The translations under genes were made by a program, and so were the position numbers. A model generated the notes under the pieces. It searched no databases and was not told the origin of the DNA. It saw only the letters and a program-made list of their open reading frames with translations. A DNA stretch of 64,000 nt from Gudongella sp046224405 (GTDB lineage: Bacteria > Bacillota > Clostridia > Tissierellales > Tissierellaceae), in contig NZ_JBJXRK010000003.1 in assembly GCF_046224405.1 (NCBI RefSeq), positions 1 through 64,000 of the forward strand. Reading direction: 5' to 3'. This document shows, piece by piece, positions 16,980 to 25,563 of the stretch (position 1 is the first letter of the stretch; every line of letters starts with the position of its first letter).

Positions 16980-18005
16980 ATGAAAACAAGTGAATTTTAT
17001 TATGACCTTCCACAGGAGTTGATAGCTCAACATCCGTTGGAGGATAGAACCAGCTCAAGACTTCTGGTTTTGGACAAGGAAAAAGAGAGAATTGAACACA
17101 AAAAATTTGTAGATATAATTGATCAGCTTAATCCAGGTGATGGAATCGTATTAAACGATTCAAGAGTATTGCCCGCAAGATTGTTTGGCAATAGACCGGG
17201 AAAGGAAGAAAAGCTTGAAGTCCTACTTTTGAAGAGAACTGAAAAAAACATCTGGGAATGTCTTGTGAGACCAGGCAAAAAAATGAAGGCTGGAGGCAGG
17301 ATTGAATTTGGTGGAGGGATTATCAAGGGTACTGTACTTCGGATTGGAGAGGATGGTACCAGATTCATAGAATTTTTCTTCGAAGGGATATTTGAAGAGA
17401 TATTGGACCAACTTGGAGAAATGCCATTGCCGCCATATATAACTGAAAAACTTGAGGATGGAGAAAGATACCAGACAGTTTATTCAAAGAATCCAGGTTC
17501 TGCAGCAGCTCCAACTGCAGGTTTACACTTTGACAAGGAACTAATGAAAAAGATTAGCGATAAAGGAGTTAAGATCATATACCTAACGCTTCACGTAGGC
17601 CTTGGAACCTTCAGACCTGTGAAAGTTGAGGATGTTAATGATCACATAATGCATTCAGAGTACTATCAGATAAGCAATGATGCTGCAGAGGCTATCAACA
17701 GTGTCAAAGCGACAGGGGGAAGGATTATATCTGTTGGCACAACATCAACAAGGACCCTTGAAACAATAGCTGATGAAGAAGGTATGGTAAGAGCCGGTTC
17801 GGGATGGACAGATATCTTCATTTATCCAGGATACAGGTTCAAACTGGTGGATGGTCTTATCACAAACTTTCATCTCCCCGAGTCTACCCTAATGATGCTT
17901 GTAAGTGCATTTGCGGGTAAGGAGCTCATAATGAGTGCCTATGATGAGGCAATAAAAAATAGATATAGGTTCTTTAGCTTTGGAGATTCTATGTTCATAA
18001 AGTAA
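16980..18005 (+). CDS. queA: S-adenosylmethionine:tRNA ribosyltransferase-isomerase QueA
   Basis: 341 residues from ATG 16980 (AAGGAAG seven bases upstream). QueA moves the ribosyl part of S-adenosylmethionine to preQ1 in tRNA to give epoxyqueuosine. Motifs are YYDLPQELIAQHPLEDR, LNDSRVLPARLFG, PTAGLHFD, LHVGLGTFRPV and NFHLPESTLMML. The gene sits directly before tgt, the previous enzyme of the pathway, with 13 bases between them. Confidence 0.96.
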   Translation: MKTSEFYYDLPQELIAQHPLEDRTSSRLLVLDKEKERIEHKKFVDIIDQLNPGDGIVLNDSRVLPARLFGNRPGKEEKLEVLLLKRTEKNIWECLVRPGKKMKAGGRIEFGGGIIKGTVLRIGEDGTRFIEFFFEGIFEEILDQLGEMPLPPYITEKLEDGERYQTVYSKNPGSAAAPTAGLHFDKELMKKISDKGVKIIYLTLHVGLGTFRPVKVEDVNDHIMHSEYYQISNDAAEAINSVKATGGRIISVGTTSTRTLETIADEEGMVRAGSGWTDIFIYPGYRFKLVDGLITNFHLPESTLMMLVSAFAGKELIMSAYDEAIKNRYRFFSFGDSMFIK

Positions 18006-18018
18006 TCAGGAGGTTAAA

Positions 18019-19140
18019 ATGGCAATAAAATATGAATTATTGAAGAAATCGACAGAGACCAAGGCAAGACTTGGGAAGATAACAACTCCACATGGTGAAA
18101 TTGAGACACCAATATTTATGCCTGTTGGAACTAGAGCTACAGTTAAGACCATGACACCTGAAGAGGTTAAGGATTTGGGTGCGCAAATAATACTGTCAAA
18201 TACCTACCATCTTTATCTTAAGCCAGGTCATGAACTTATCAAGGAAGCTGGTGGGCTCCATAAATTTATGAACTGGGATGGACCAATTCTGACAGACAGT
18301 GGTGGATTCCAGGTTTTCAGCCTTGGCGACCTTAGAAAAATTAAGGAAGAAGGAGTGGAGTTCCGTTCTCATATAGATGGCTCAAAGCACTTTATCAGCC
18401 CTGAGACAGCTATTGATATACAAAACGCACTTGGCTCCGATATAATGATGTGTTTTGATGAATGTGTATCATATCCAGCTGATTATGAGTATACAAAACA
18501 ATCCATGGAAAGGACAACAAGGTGGGCTAAAAGGTGTAGAGACCATCATCAAAATTGGGATAAGCAGGGTCTTTTTGGAATAGTGCAGGGAGGAATGTTC
18601 AAAGACCTTAGGGAACAAAGCGTAAAGGATCTACTGGAAATGGATTTCAGTGGCTATGCAATCGGAGGCTTGAGTGTTGGGGAGCCAATGGAGACAATGT
18701 GTGAGGTGCTGGACTATACAACACCACTGCTGCCTGAAGATAAACCAAGATATCTAATGGGCGTAGGGACCCCGGATTATCTGTTTGAAGCTGTTATAAG
18801 AGGAGTGGATATGGCTGATTGTGTTTTGCCAACAAGGATAGCCAGAAACGGCACTGCAATGACTACAAAAGGCAAGGTGGTTATAAGAAATGCTGAATAC
18901 ACCAAGGATTTCACACCATTGGATGCTGACTGCGATTGCTACACTTGTAAGAATTACTCGAGAGCATATATAAGACATCTTTTCAACGTGAATGAAATAC
19001 TTGCTTTGAGACTTACTACAATTCACAATTTAAGGTTCCTGATTAGAACCATGGAGAAGATCAGAGAAGCAATTAGAAATGATAAACTACTTGAGTATAG
19101 AGAGGAATTTTATAAAAATTATGGATATTCAGTAGATTAA
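18019..19140 (+). CDS. tgt: queuine/preQ1 tRNA-guanine transglycosylase
   Basis: 373 residues. It exchanges guanine 34 for preQ1 in tRNAs with GUN anticodons. The nucleophile region LTDSGGFQVFSLGDL, GIVQGGMF, AIGGLSVGEP, and the zinc site CDCYTCKNYSRAYIRHL are all present. CAGGAGGTTAAA precedes ATG. Partner of queA just upstream and followed by yajC, the usual queA-tgt-yajC order. Confidence 0.97.
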   Translation: MAIKYELLKKSTETKARLGKITTPHGEIETPIFMPVGTRATVKTMTPEEVKDLGAQIILSNTYHLYLKPGHELIKEAGGLHKFMNWDGPILTDSGGFQVFSLGDLRKIKEEGVEFRSHIDGSKHFISPETAIDIQNALGSDIMMCFDECVSYPADYEYTKQSMERTTRWAKRCRDHHQNWDKQGLFGIVQGGMFKDLREQSVKDLLEMDFSGYAIGGLSVGEPMETMCEVLDYTTPLLPEDKPRYLMGVGTPDYLFEAVIRGVDMADCVLPTRIARNGTAMTTKGKVVIRNAEYTKDFTPLDADCDCYTCKNYSRAYIRHLFNVNEILALRLTTIHNLRFLIRTMEKIREAIRNDKLLEYREEFYKNYGYSVD

Positions 19141-19200
19141 GTGGTGATTTTTTCGCTATTTCATGTATAATAATATATAAGAAAAGGAGTGATTAGTTAA

Positions 19201-19494
19201 ATGGAGCAACTGCAAGCATTTATTCTTCCAATTGGACTTTTGGTAATTTTCTACTTTTTTGCCATTAGACCACAGAAGAAAAAAGAAAAAGAGATCAAGG
19301 AAATGAGAAGCGGGCTTAGAGTAGGAGATGAGGTAGTTACAATCGGTGGTATTTATGGTAAAATAGTGAAAGCCAAAGAGGATGTTCTTACCTTGGAGTC
19401 AGGTTCAGCTAAAACAAGACTAGAGGTCACAAGATGGGCAGTTGGTTCTGTACTTAAAGACAGCGGTAACAGAAGCGACGAAGCAGCTGAGTAA
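19201..19494 (+). CDS. yajC: Sec translocase accessory subunit YajC
   Basis: 97 residues. One membrane segment at residues 7-25 (FILPIGLLVIFYFFAIRP), the typical RPQKKKEKE turn, then a small cytosolic beta domain (GLRVGDEVVTIGGIYG). It associates with SecDF. AAAAGGAGTGATTAG lies before ATG. A terminator follows, so it ends the ruvC-to-yajC run. Confidence 0.92.
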   Translation: MEQLQAFILPIGLLVIFYFFAIRPQKKKEKEIKEMRSGLRVGDEVVTIGGIYGKIVKAKEDVLTLESGSAKTRLEVTRWAVGSVLKDSGNRSDEAAE

Positions 19495-19511
19495 GCTGAA
19501 TGTTAAAGAAT

Positions 19512-19545
19512 AAAACTTCCTTAATTGGAAGTTTTTCTTCTTTTA
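19512..19545 (+). terminator. terminator after yajC
   Basis: Stem AAAACTTCC/GGAAGTTTT (19512-19520 and 19527-19535), 6-base loop, then TCTTCTTTT. Confidence 0.85.
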
Positions 19546-19580
19546 TAGGTAATATTTCATAAACCAAAAACTACTTTATA

Positions 19581-19603
19581 ATACATAATGCTTATGGTAT
19601 AAT
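19581..19603 (+). promoter_or_regulatory. candidate extended -10 promoter of the ranthipeptide locus
   Basis: TATAAT at 19598-19603 has a TGG directly before it (extended -10 form). A weak -35-like stretch (TTTATA) ends about 17 bases upstream. The peptide gene starts 42 bases downstream. Confidence 0.55.
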
Positions 19604-19644
19604 TAACCCATTAAAACCTGTTGACCAGGGATAGGAGGAAGAAT

Positions 19645-19785
19645 ATGAAGTACATAAAGACATTGACAAAGAGCAGACTTAAGGATACTCTTTCCTATGC
19701 CGGTTGTGGCGAGTGTCAGACATCTTGCCAATCAGCATGCAAGACATCCTGTACAGTTGGAAATCAGAAATGCGAAAATAAGTAG
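19645..19785 (+). CDS. scfA: six-cysteine peptide precursor (SCIFF, ranthipeptide)
   Basis: 46 residues, ATG after AGGAGGAAGAAT. The sequence MKYIKTLTKSRLKDTLSYAG is a leader-like part, followed by a core with Cys at 21, 24, 28, 32, 36 and 43 and Thr/Ser between them (CQTSCQSACKTSC). This is the six-cysteines-in-forty-five-residues family that is widespread in Clostridia. The adjoining radical SAM enzyme is expected to put thioether links between Cys sulfurs and side chains of nearby residues. Members have been linked to cell-density signalling in Clostridium. The role here is unknown. Confidence 0.93.
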   Translation: MKYIKTLTKSRLKDTLSYAGCGECQTSCQSACKTSCTVGNQKCENK

Positions 19786-19795
19786 CATAATGAAG

Positions 19796-19820
19796 AGTGG
19801 TGGGTTTTCCACTGCTTTTT
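19796..19820 (+). terminator. weak hairpin between the peptide and maturase genes
   Basis: Stem AGTGG/CCACT (19796-19800 and 19809-19813) with an 8-base loop, followed by GCTTTTTATTT. A leaky terminator here would give more precursor peptide than maturase, as in other peptide operons; inferred from shape only. Confidence 0.5.
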
Positions 19821-19847
19821 ATTTGAGAAAAATAAGGAGGAAATAAG

Positions 19848-21206
19848 TTGAAACAAGACTTGATACATAAGTTCTATTTGAATGAGAGGCACATGGTACT
19901 GGATGTTAATAGCGGTTCAGTTCATGTAGTTGACAAACTTGTATTTGACCTGCTAGACCATTATGTAAGCAATGATCTGGACGGCATAATCCGAAATATG
20001 GTGAGCACTTACGACGAAAAGGATATAAGAGAGGCCTACAAAGAAATTGGATTCCTTGAAGAAAATGGAATGCTTTTTTCTGATGCTGAGGATATATCGA
20101 ATCTTAAGTACAATGAGGACAATATAGTTAAAGCAATGTGCCTACATGTTGCCCATGACTGTAATCTCAAGTGTGAGTATTGCTTTGCATCCCAGGGTAA
20201 CTTCAAAGGTGAGAGGTCCATGATGAATCTTGAAACGGGAAAGAAAGCCCTGCTATACCTTGCCCAAAACTCAGGCAACAGAAGGAATCTTGAGGTTGAT
20301 TTCTTTGGTGGAGAGCCTTTAATGAATTTTCAAACAGTCAAAGACCTGGTGGATTATGGAAGAAGCATAGAAATGAAATACAACAAGCATTTCAGATTTA
20401 CCATAACTACAAATGGTGTCCTTTTGGATGACAATAAAATTAAGTACATCAACGAAAATATGGATAACGTTGTACTTAGCCTTGATGGTAGAAAGACAGT
20501 AAATGATGCAATGAGGCTAACTGTTAGTGGTGAGGGTAGCTATGATGTGATCCTTCCAAACATTAAAAAAATGATACAAGCCAGAGGCGATAAGGATTAT
20601 TATGTTAGGGGTACCTTTACTAGTAATAATCTAGATTTTGGAAAGGATGCAGTTAGTTTCCACAGGGAGGGATTCAAAAAGATTTCAATTGAGCCAGTCG
20701 TTGCACCTGAAGAAATGGACTATGCAATTAGGGAAGAACATCTTGATAGAATTTTACAGGAATATGAAGATTTTTCCAAAGAGTACATCAGACTAACCCA
20801 GCAGGATGACGAGTTTATGTTCTTCCACTTTATGATCGACCTGAATCAAGGCCCATGTGTTGTTAAACGGGCAGTTGGATGTGGAGCTGGAAGCGAGTAC
20901 CTTGCAGTAACGCCAGAGGGCGAACTGTATCCCTGCCACCAGTTTGTTGGAGAAAAGGAATTTCTACTTGGAACATTGGATACTGGTATTTTAAATATTG
21001 AGCTCAGGGATAAGTTCAAAGTTGCAAATGTATATAACAAGGAAGAATGCAGAAATTGTTGGGCTAGGTTCTATTGCAGCGGTGGTTGTCACGCAAATGC
21101 CCATTATGCGCACAATGACATTATGAAACCTTACGAAATCGGATGTGAGATGGAGAAAAAGAGGATAGAGTGTGCGCTTTCTGTTCTGGCAAACCAAGAG
21201 GCATAG
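19848..21206 (+). CDS. scfB: radical SAM maturase of the six-cysteine peptide (SPASM)
   Basis: 452 residues from TTG 19848 (AAGGAGGAAATAAG upstream). An N-terminal RRE-like peptide-binding part (about 1-85) precedes the radical SAM core with CNLKCEYC near residues 105-112. The C-terminal SPASM region has CVVKRAVGCGAGSEY, LYPCHQF, CRNCWARFYCSGGC and a last Cys in IGCEMEK, enough for two auxiliary Fe-S clusters. It resembles CteB-type thioether synthases. Its substrate is the peptide encoded 62 bases upstream. secD follows after 10 bases. Confidence 0.94.
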   Translation: MKQDLIHKFYLNERHMVLDVNSGSVHVVDKLVFDLLDHYVSNDLDGIIRNMVSTYDEKDIREAYKEIGFLEENGMLFSDAEDISNLKYNEDNIVKAMCLHVAHDCNLKCEYCFASQGNFKGERSMMNLETGKKALLYLAQNSGNRRNLEVDFFGGEPLMNFQTVKDLVDYGRSIEMKYNKHFRFTITTNGVLLDDNKIKYINENMDNVVLSLDGRKTVNDAMRLTVSGEGSYDVILPNIKKMIQARGDKDYYVRGTFTSNNLDFGKDAVSFHREGFKKISIEPVVAPEEMDYAIREEHLDRILQEYEDFSKEYIRLTQQDDEFMFFHFMIDLNQGPCVVKRAVGCGAGSEYLAVTPEGELYPCHQFVGEKEFLLGTLDTGILNIELRDKFKVANVYNKEECRNCWARFYCSGGCHANAHYAHNDIMKPYEIGCEMEKKRIECALSVLANQEA

Positions 21207-21216
21207 GAGGTAGAGA

Positions 21217-22482
21217 ATGAGATCAAGAAGCATAGCCATAATGGCTGTAATACTTGCAATTGTAATAGGTTTGGCGTTCTTTGCCATTAATGGCATCACA
21301 TTTGGAGATGTCACTTACAAAAACGCCAAGGAATCAATAGACTTGGGACTTGACCTTGCCGGTGGTGTTTATGTGGTACTTGAAGCTAACACTGATGCAA
21401 CTGGAGATGAACTGCGAAGGATGATGGAGGAGACTAAGGCGATAATAGGACATCGAGTCGACGGTTTAGGAGTGTCTGAACCGAATATTGCAATTGAGAA
21501 TGAAGATAGAATCAGAATTGAGCTAGCGGGACTGGAGGATCCACAAGAGGCAATTGATTTGATAGGGAAAACTGCTTTGCTTGAATTCAAGACCCCACAA
21601 GGTGAAACTGTAATTACAGGAAAGCACGTAAAAAATTCAGGAGTTATTATGAACCCATCTCAATTTGGCGGAGAGGAACCAGTCGTTAGCCTTGAGTTCA
21701 ATGAAGAGGGAACAGAACACTTCAGAACAGCAACTGCGGCTCTAGCAGCTGAAGAGAATGACATGGATAAGATACTCTACATCATACTAGATGGCGTCGT
21801 AATATCCAGTCCTATTGTAGATGAGACAATAAACGATGGTAGAGCAATCATCACTGGAGGCTTTACAATTGAAAGCGCAGGGAATCTTGCCACATTAATA
21901 AACGCAGGCGCTTTACCGGTGGAAATGATTGAGCTTCAGACCTCTGTAATAGGACCAACACTTGGATTGGAGGCCTATGAGAGAAGCATAATGGCAGCTG
22001 GAGTTGCATTGACATTGATATTTGCATTTATGATTATTGTATACAGGGTTCCTGGTATAGTTGCATCTTTTGCATTGATAGTGTATGTATTGTTGGTGGT
22101 AGGGTCTATGATGGGAGTTGGGGTAAAGCTTACACTACCAGGAATAGCCGGACTTGTTCTTTCAATAGGCATGGCCGTTGATGCGAATGTTCTGATTTAT
22201 GAAAGAATACGGGAAGAGATACAGGTGGGAAAAAGCGTTCGAGTTTCAATTGATGCAGGTTTTAAAAGGGCATTGACATCAATTTTAGATGCCAACATCA
22301 CAACTCTTATTGCAGGCCTTGTTTTGTATAATTTTGGTACAGGACCAATAAAGGGTTTTGGAGTTACATTGATAATTGGTATTGGTGCGTCAATGATCAC
22401 TGCAGTTTTTTTCACAAAATATGTTTTGAGGCTGATGGCTCACATAACTGGCGGAAAAAACACAAAGCTTTATGGAGCTTAG
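21217..22482 (+). CDS. secD: protein translocase subunit SecD
   Basis: 421 residues. First membrane segment at the N-terminus, GLDLAGGVYVVLEA motif (P1 domain start), a short extracytoplasmic domain, and a C-terminal RND-like block of five membrane segments with GMAVDANVLIYERIREE carrying the conserved Asp and Arg. It uses ion flux to help release exported proteins, together with SecF and YajC. The short form is normal in Firmicutes with separate SecD and SecF. Confidence 0.95.
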   Translation: MRSRSIAIMAVILAIVIGLAFFAINGITFGDVTYKNAKESIDLGLDLAGGVYVVLEANTDATGDELRRMMEETKAIIGHRVDGLGVSEPNIAIENEDRIRIELAGLEDPQEAIDLIGKTALLEFKTPQGETVITGKHVKNSGVIMNPSQFGGEEPVVSLEFNEEGTEHFRTATAALAAEENDMDKILYIILDGVVISSPIVDETINDGRAIITGGFTIESAGNLATLINAGALPVEMIELQTSVIGPTLGLEAYERSIMAAGVALTLIFAFMIIVYRVPGIVASFALIVYVLLVVGSMMGVGVKLTLPGIAGLVLSIGMAVDANVLIYERIREEIQVGKSVRVSIDAGFKRALTSILDANITTLIAGLVLYNFGTGPIKGFGVTLIIGIGASMITAVFFTKYVLRLMAHITGGKNTKLYGA

Positions 22483-22492
22483 GAGGAAGACA

Positions 22493-23350
22493 ATGAATAT
22501 AATTAAGAATAGAAGATACTCATACATGATTTCCCTGGTCATAATTCTAGCTGGTCTGATTATGTTTTTCACCAACGGGCTGAATTATGGTATAGATTTC
22601 ACAGGCGGAACAATGATCCAACTCAATATCGGCACTTTCGTGGAGGTTGAGGACGCAAGAGAGATAATGGATAAATATGACGAAAGCGCTAGCATCATTC
22701 ATGCCGGTTCAGGGAAGGAGGAGCTAATAGTAAGGAGCTCACTAGATTTGGGGAACACTGAAATATCAAATATCGTAGATGAATTTGTTGGCAGGTTCCA
22801 GATGGGCCCCGATAACTATCAAGCTCAAAAATTTGGAGCATTTATGGGGAAGGAGATTCGGAATAGGGCGATTCTTTCCATTGGAATTGCTGCTTTGCTT
22901 ATGCTTGCATATATAAGCTTTAGATTTCAATTTAAGTTTGGAGTAGCAGCAATAGTTGCTTTAATTCATGATATACTTATAGCGTTGTCAATCTACTCAT
23001 TACTCAGACTACCGGTAAACAGCTCGTTTATAGCTGCAATGCTAACCATTGTTGGTTATTCTATCAATGACACAATTGTTATTTTTGACAGGATAAGGGA
23101 GGAATTGAGACTAAACCAAAAAAAAGGACTTGAAGAAACTATTGAAGATAGTGTAAAACTGTCATTGAGAAGAACCATAAATACAACAATCACTACAGTA
23201 ATTGCTGTAGGTTCTCTATATGTATTGGGTGTTGAGGATGTAAAAGTTCTTGCTTTGCCACTACTTTTAGGTATGCTATCAGGAACGTATTCCTCTCTGT
23301 TTATTGCAACACCTGTATGGTTTAGCCTGAAAAAGGGTAAAACAATATAG
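22493..23350 (+). CDS. secF: protein translocase subunit SecF
   Basis: 285 residues from ATG 22493, chosen because TTAGGAGGAAGAC lies just upstream; an earlier ATG at 22472 overlaps the secD end. N-terminal membrane segment, GLNYGIDFTGGTMIQL, then five membrane segments with GYSINDTIVIFDRIREEL. Forms the SecDF complex with the upstream product. Confidence 0.95.
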   Translation: MNIIKNRRYSYMISLVIILAGLIMFFTNGLNYGIDFTGGTMIQLNIGTFVEVEDAREIMDKYDESASIIHAGSGKEELIVRSSLDLGNTEISNIVDEFVGRFQMGPDNYQAQKFGAFMGKEIRNRAILSIGIAALLMLAYISFRFQFKFGVAAIVALIHDILIALSIYSLLRLPVNSSFIAAMLTIVGYSINDTIVIFDRIREELRLNQKKGLEETIEDSVKLSLRRTINTTITTVIAVGSLYVLGVEDVKVLALPLLLGMLSGTYSSLFIATPVWFSLKKGKTI

Positions 23351-23376
23351 ATAGAAAATACAAGGGGGTGATGGAG

Positions 23377-23739
23377 ATGCAAAAGAGCTTTATACTCATA
23401 CTGATATTGGCAATTATTATTGGGATTTTTGCTTTGAGCAACAGTGATGTGGTGGAGATTGACTTTGTATTTGCACGAGTGATGCTTTCCCAGGCCATAG
23501 TGATATTCATTTCGGTTTTACTAGGGGCTGCAGTTGCTACATTATTTGGTGTGTTAAGGGAAATGAAGCTTAAGAAACAGATCAAGGAACAGAGGAACGG
23601 AATGGAATCACTAAAGTCAGAGAATCAATCATTAATTATGAGAGTTAATGAAAAGGAAGAGCAATTAAAGCTGCTTTATGGAAGAAACGAGGAATCTCCA
23701 GAGCAAGTGGACGAGGAGAATGATTTTTCTGGAAATTAG
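23377..23739 (+). CDS. LapA/DUF1049-like small membrane protein
   Basis: 120 residues from ATG 23377 (AAGGGGG eight bases upstream; ATG 23371 is an alternative). Two membrane segments (about 5-24 and 39-60) with a SNSDVVEIDFVFARV loop, then a charged coiled-coil tail ending in a Glu-rich segment. This is the form of the LapA (lipopolysaccharide assembly protein A-like) family, whose role in Gram-positive bacteria is not known. It is last in the scfA-to-secF run before a strong terminator. Confidence 0.75.
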   Translation: MQKSFILILILAIIIGIFALSNSDVVEIDFVFARVMLSQAIVIFISVLLGAAVATLFGVLREMKLKKQIKEQRNGMESLKSENQSLIMRVNEKEEQLKLLYGRNEESPEQVDEENDFSGN

Positions 23740-23752
23740 GCCAACAAAGTGG

Positions 23753-23791
23753 TAGAATTTAGATAATATTATCTAAATTCTATTTTTTTTA
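23753..23791 (+). terminator. strong terminator before recJ
   Basis: Perfect 30-base palindrome TAGAATTTAGATAAT/ATTATCTAAATTCTA (23753-23782) followed by eight T. Confidence 0.85.
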
Positions 23792-23804
23792 TTGGAGTGA
23801 TTTT

Positions 23805-25559
23805 TTGGAAAAGTGGTTTATTAGAAACAATCCAGGTGATATTAACAAAATTTCAATGGAGAATAAAATATCAAAGCCTTTGGCTAAAATCTTAATTAAT
23901 AGAGGACTAATCGAGAAGAACGAGATTGAGTCATTTTTAAATCCGGATATTGAAAATCTTTACAACCCAATGCTGATGGATGACATGGATGCAGCAGGAA
24001 GACTTATTCTAGATAAAATAAATAATGGCAAGAAGATACTCATAGTAGGAGACTTTGATGTGGATGGCATAATGTCTACATCTATCCTATACACCACCTT
24101 GAGAGACCTTGGTGCTGATGTAGACTTCACAATACCTGACAGAATCCAGGACGGTTACGGAATTAACACCCATATAGTTTTGAATGCAAAGGCATCAGCA
24201 GTGGACACAATAATTACATGTGATAATGGCATAGCAGCCTTTGAACCGATTGAAACAGGAAAGAATATGGATATGACCATGATAGTCACCGACCATCACG
24301 ATATTCCATTAAGTGGTTTGCCTAAGGCTGACTGCATACTTAACCCAAAGAAGCCTGGCTGTAAGTATCCTGATAAGAACTTGTGTGGAGCAGGGGTTGC
24401 ATTTAAGCTAGCTAGCCATTTGGCAAAGTTATCCAAGAGAAAAATTGATTTGAAGCCCTTATTGGAAATGGTTGCAATCGCAACAATTTGTGACGTTGTT
24501 GACCTTGTTGGAGAGAATCGGATTTTTGTAAGGGAAGGTTTGAACTTGCTCAACAATACCTCCAATATTGGATTAAGAGCCCTCATGAAAGAATCTGGAC
24601 TATATGGTAAGACAATAACAGTCTATCATGTTGGCTTTGTAATTGGACCAAGTCTAAACGCCTCCGGAAGATTGGACAGTGCTCTGCTTGGACTTAAACT
24701 GATACTAGCGGACCAAGAGGCTGAAGCCAGTGAAATAGCCATCAAACTTAGGAAATTAAATGAACATAGAAAAGAACTCACCGAAAAGGGTACTCAAGAA
24801 ATTGATAGTATGATTCAAGAAAAATACCTTGATGACAAGATACTAGTTGTATTTAATCCTGACATTCATGAAAGTGTTGCAGGAATTATTGCAGGCCGAA
24901 TTAAAGAAAAGTATAATAGACCTACTATAGTCCTGACAAGAGGCAGAGAAGGCGTCAAGGGTTCTGGTAGGTCAATAGAGTCCTATCACTTGTTTGAAGA
25001 GCTTACAAGGTGCAAGGACCTGCTTGGAAGGTTTGGAGGACATCCAATGGCCGCAGGTATGTCTCTTGAAGAAGATAACATTGAGAGATTACGTAAATGT
25101 CTTAATAACAACACGAATTTAGAGGATGAAGACCTCGTTCGTAGGGTATATATAGATATGGCCATGCCGCTTGATAAGATAAACTATGAATTTATTGACG
25201 ATATGTACAAGTTGGAGCCGTTTGGCAAGGCCAATCCAAAGCCTCTTTTTGGATTTAAGGGTTTGAACCTTGCAAAGGCGACTGTGCTTGGAAACAAGCG
25301 AAATGTTGTCAAATTTGGTATAAACAATCCATTGCAGGGGCAAATGGAAGCAATCATGTTTTGTAACGCAGACAAATGGCTAGAGGAAGTTGATCTTTAT
25401 TATGGCATAACGGAGCGTGAAAAGCTTATCTCAGGAGTTGACAATGAAGTAGCCTTGGATATTGTATTTCATCCATCAATTAATGAATATATGGGAAGAA
25501 CATCCATACAGATTGTCATAAACAACTATCGATTCGATAGAACCAGACCAAGAGGGTGA
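23805..25559 (+). CDS. recJ: single-stranded-DNA 5'-3' exonuclease RecJ
   Basis: 584 residues from TTG 23805 (TTGGAGTGATT upstream). DHH motifs: LIVGDFDVDGIMSTSIL, TCDNGIAAFE, VTDHHDIPL, then a DHHA1 domain with VKGSGRSIESYHL and GRFGGHPMAAGM, and a C-terminal OB-fold. It degrades single-stranded DNA in recombination and repair. The TTG start is supported by spacing and by matching the normal protein start. Confidence 0.94.
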   Translation: MEKWFIRNNPGDINKISMENKISKPLAKILINRGLIEKNEIESFLNPDIENLYNPMLMDDMDAAGRLILDKINNGKKILIVGDFDVDGIMSTSILYTTLRDLGADVDFTIPDRIQDGYGINTHIVLNAKASAVDTIITCDNGIAAFEPIETGKNMDMTMIVTDHHDIPLSGLPKADCILNPKKPGCKYPDKNLCGAGVAFKLASHLAKLSKRKIDLKPLLEMVAIATICDVVDLVGENRIFVREGLNLLNNTSNIGLRALMKESGLYGKTITVYHVGFVIGPSLNASGRLDSALLGLKLILADQEAEASEIAIKLRKLNEHRKELTEKGTQEIDSMIQEKYLDDKILVVFNPDIHESVAGIIAGRIKEKYNRPTIVLTRGREGVKGSGRSIESYHLFEELTRCKDLLGRFGGHPMAAGMSLEEDNIERLRKCLNNNTNLEDEDLVRRVYIDMAMPLDKINYEFIDDMYKLEPFGKANPKPLFGFKGLNLAKATVLGNKRNVVKFGINNPLQGQMEAIMFCNADKWLEEVDLYYGITEREKLISGVDNEVALDIVFHPSINEYMGRTSIQIVINNYRFDRTRPRG

Positions 25560-25563
25560 GACT

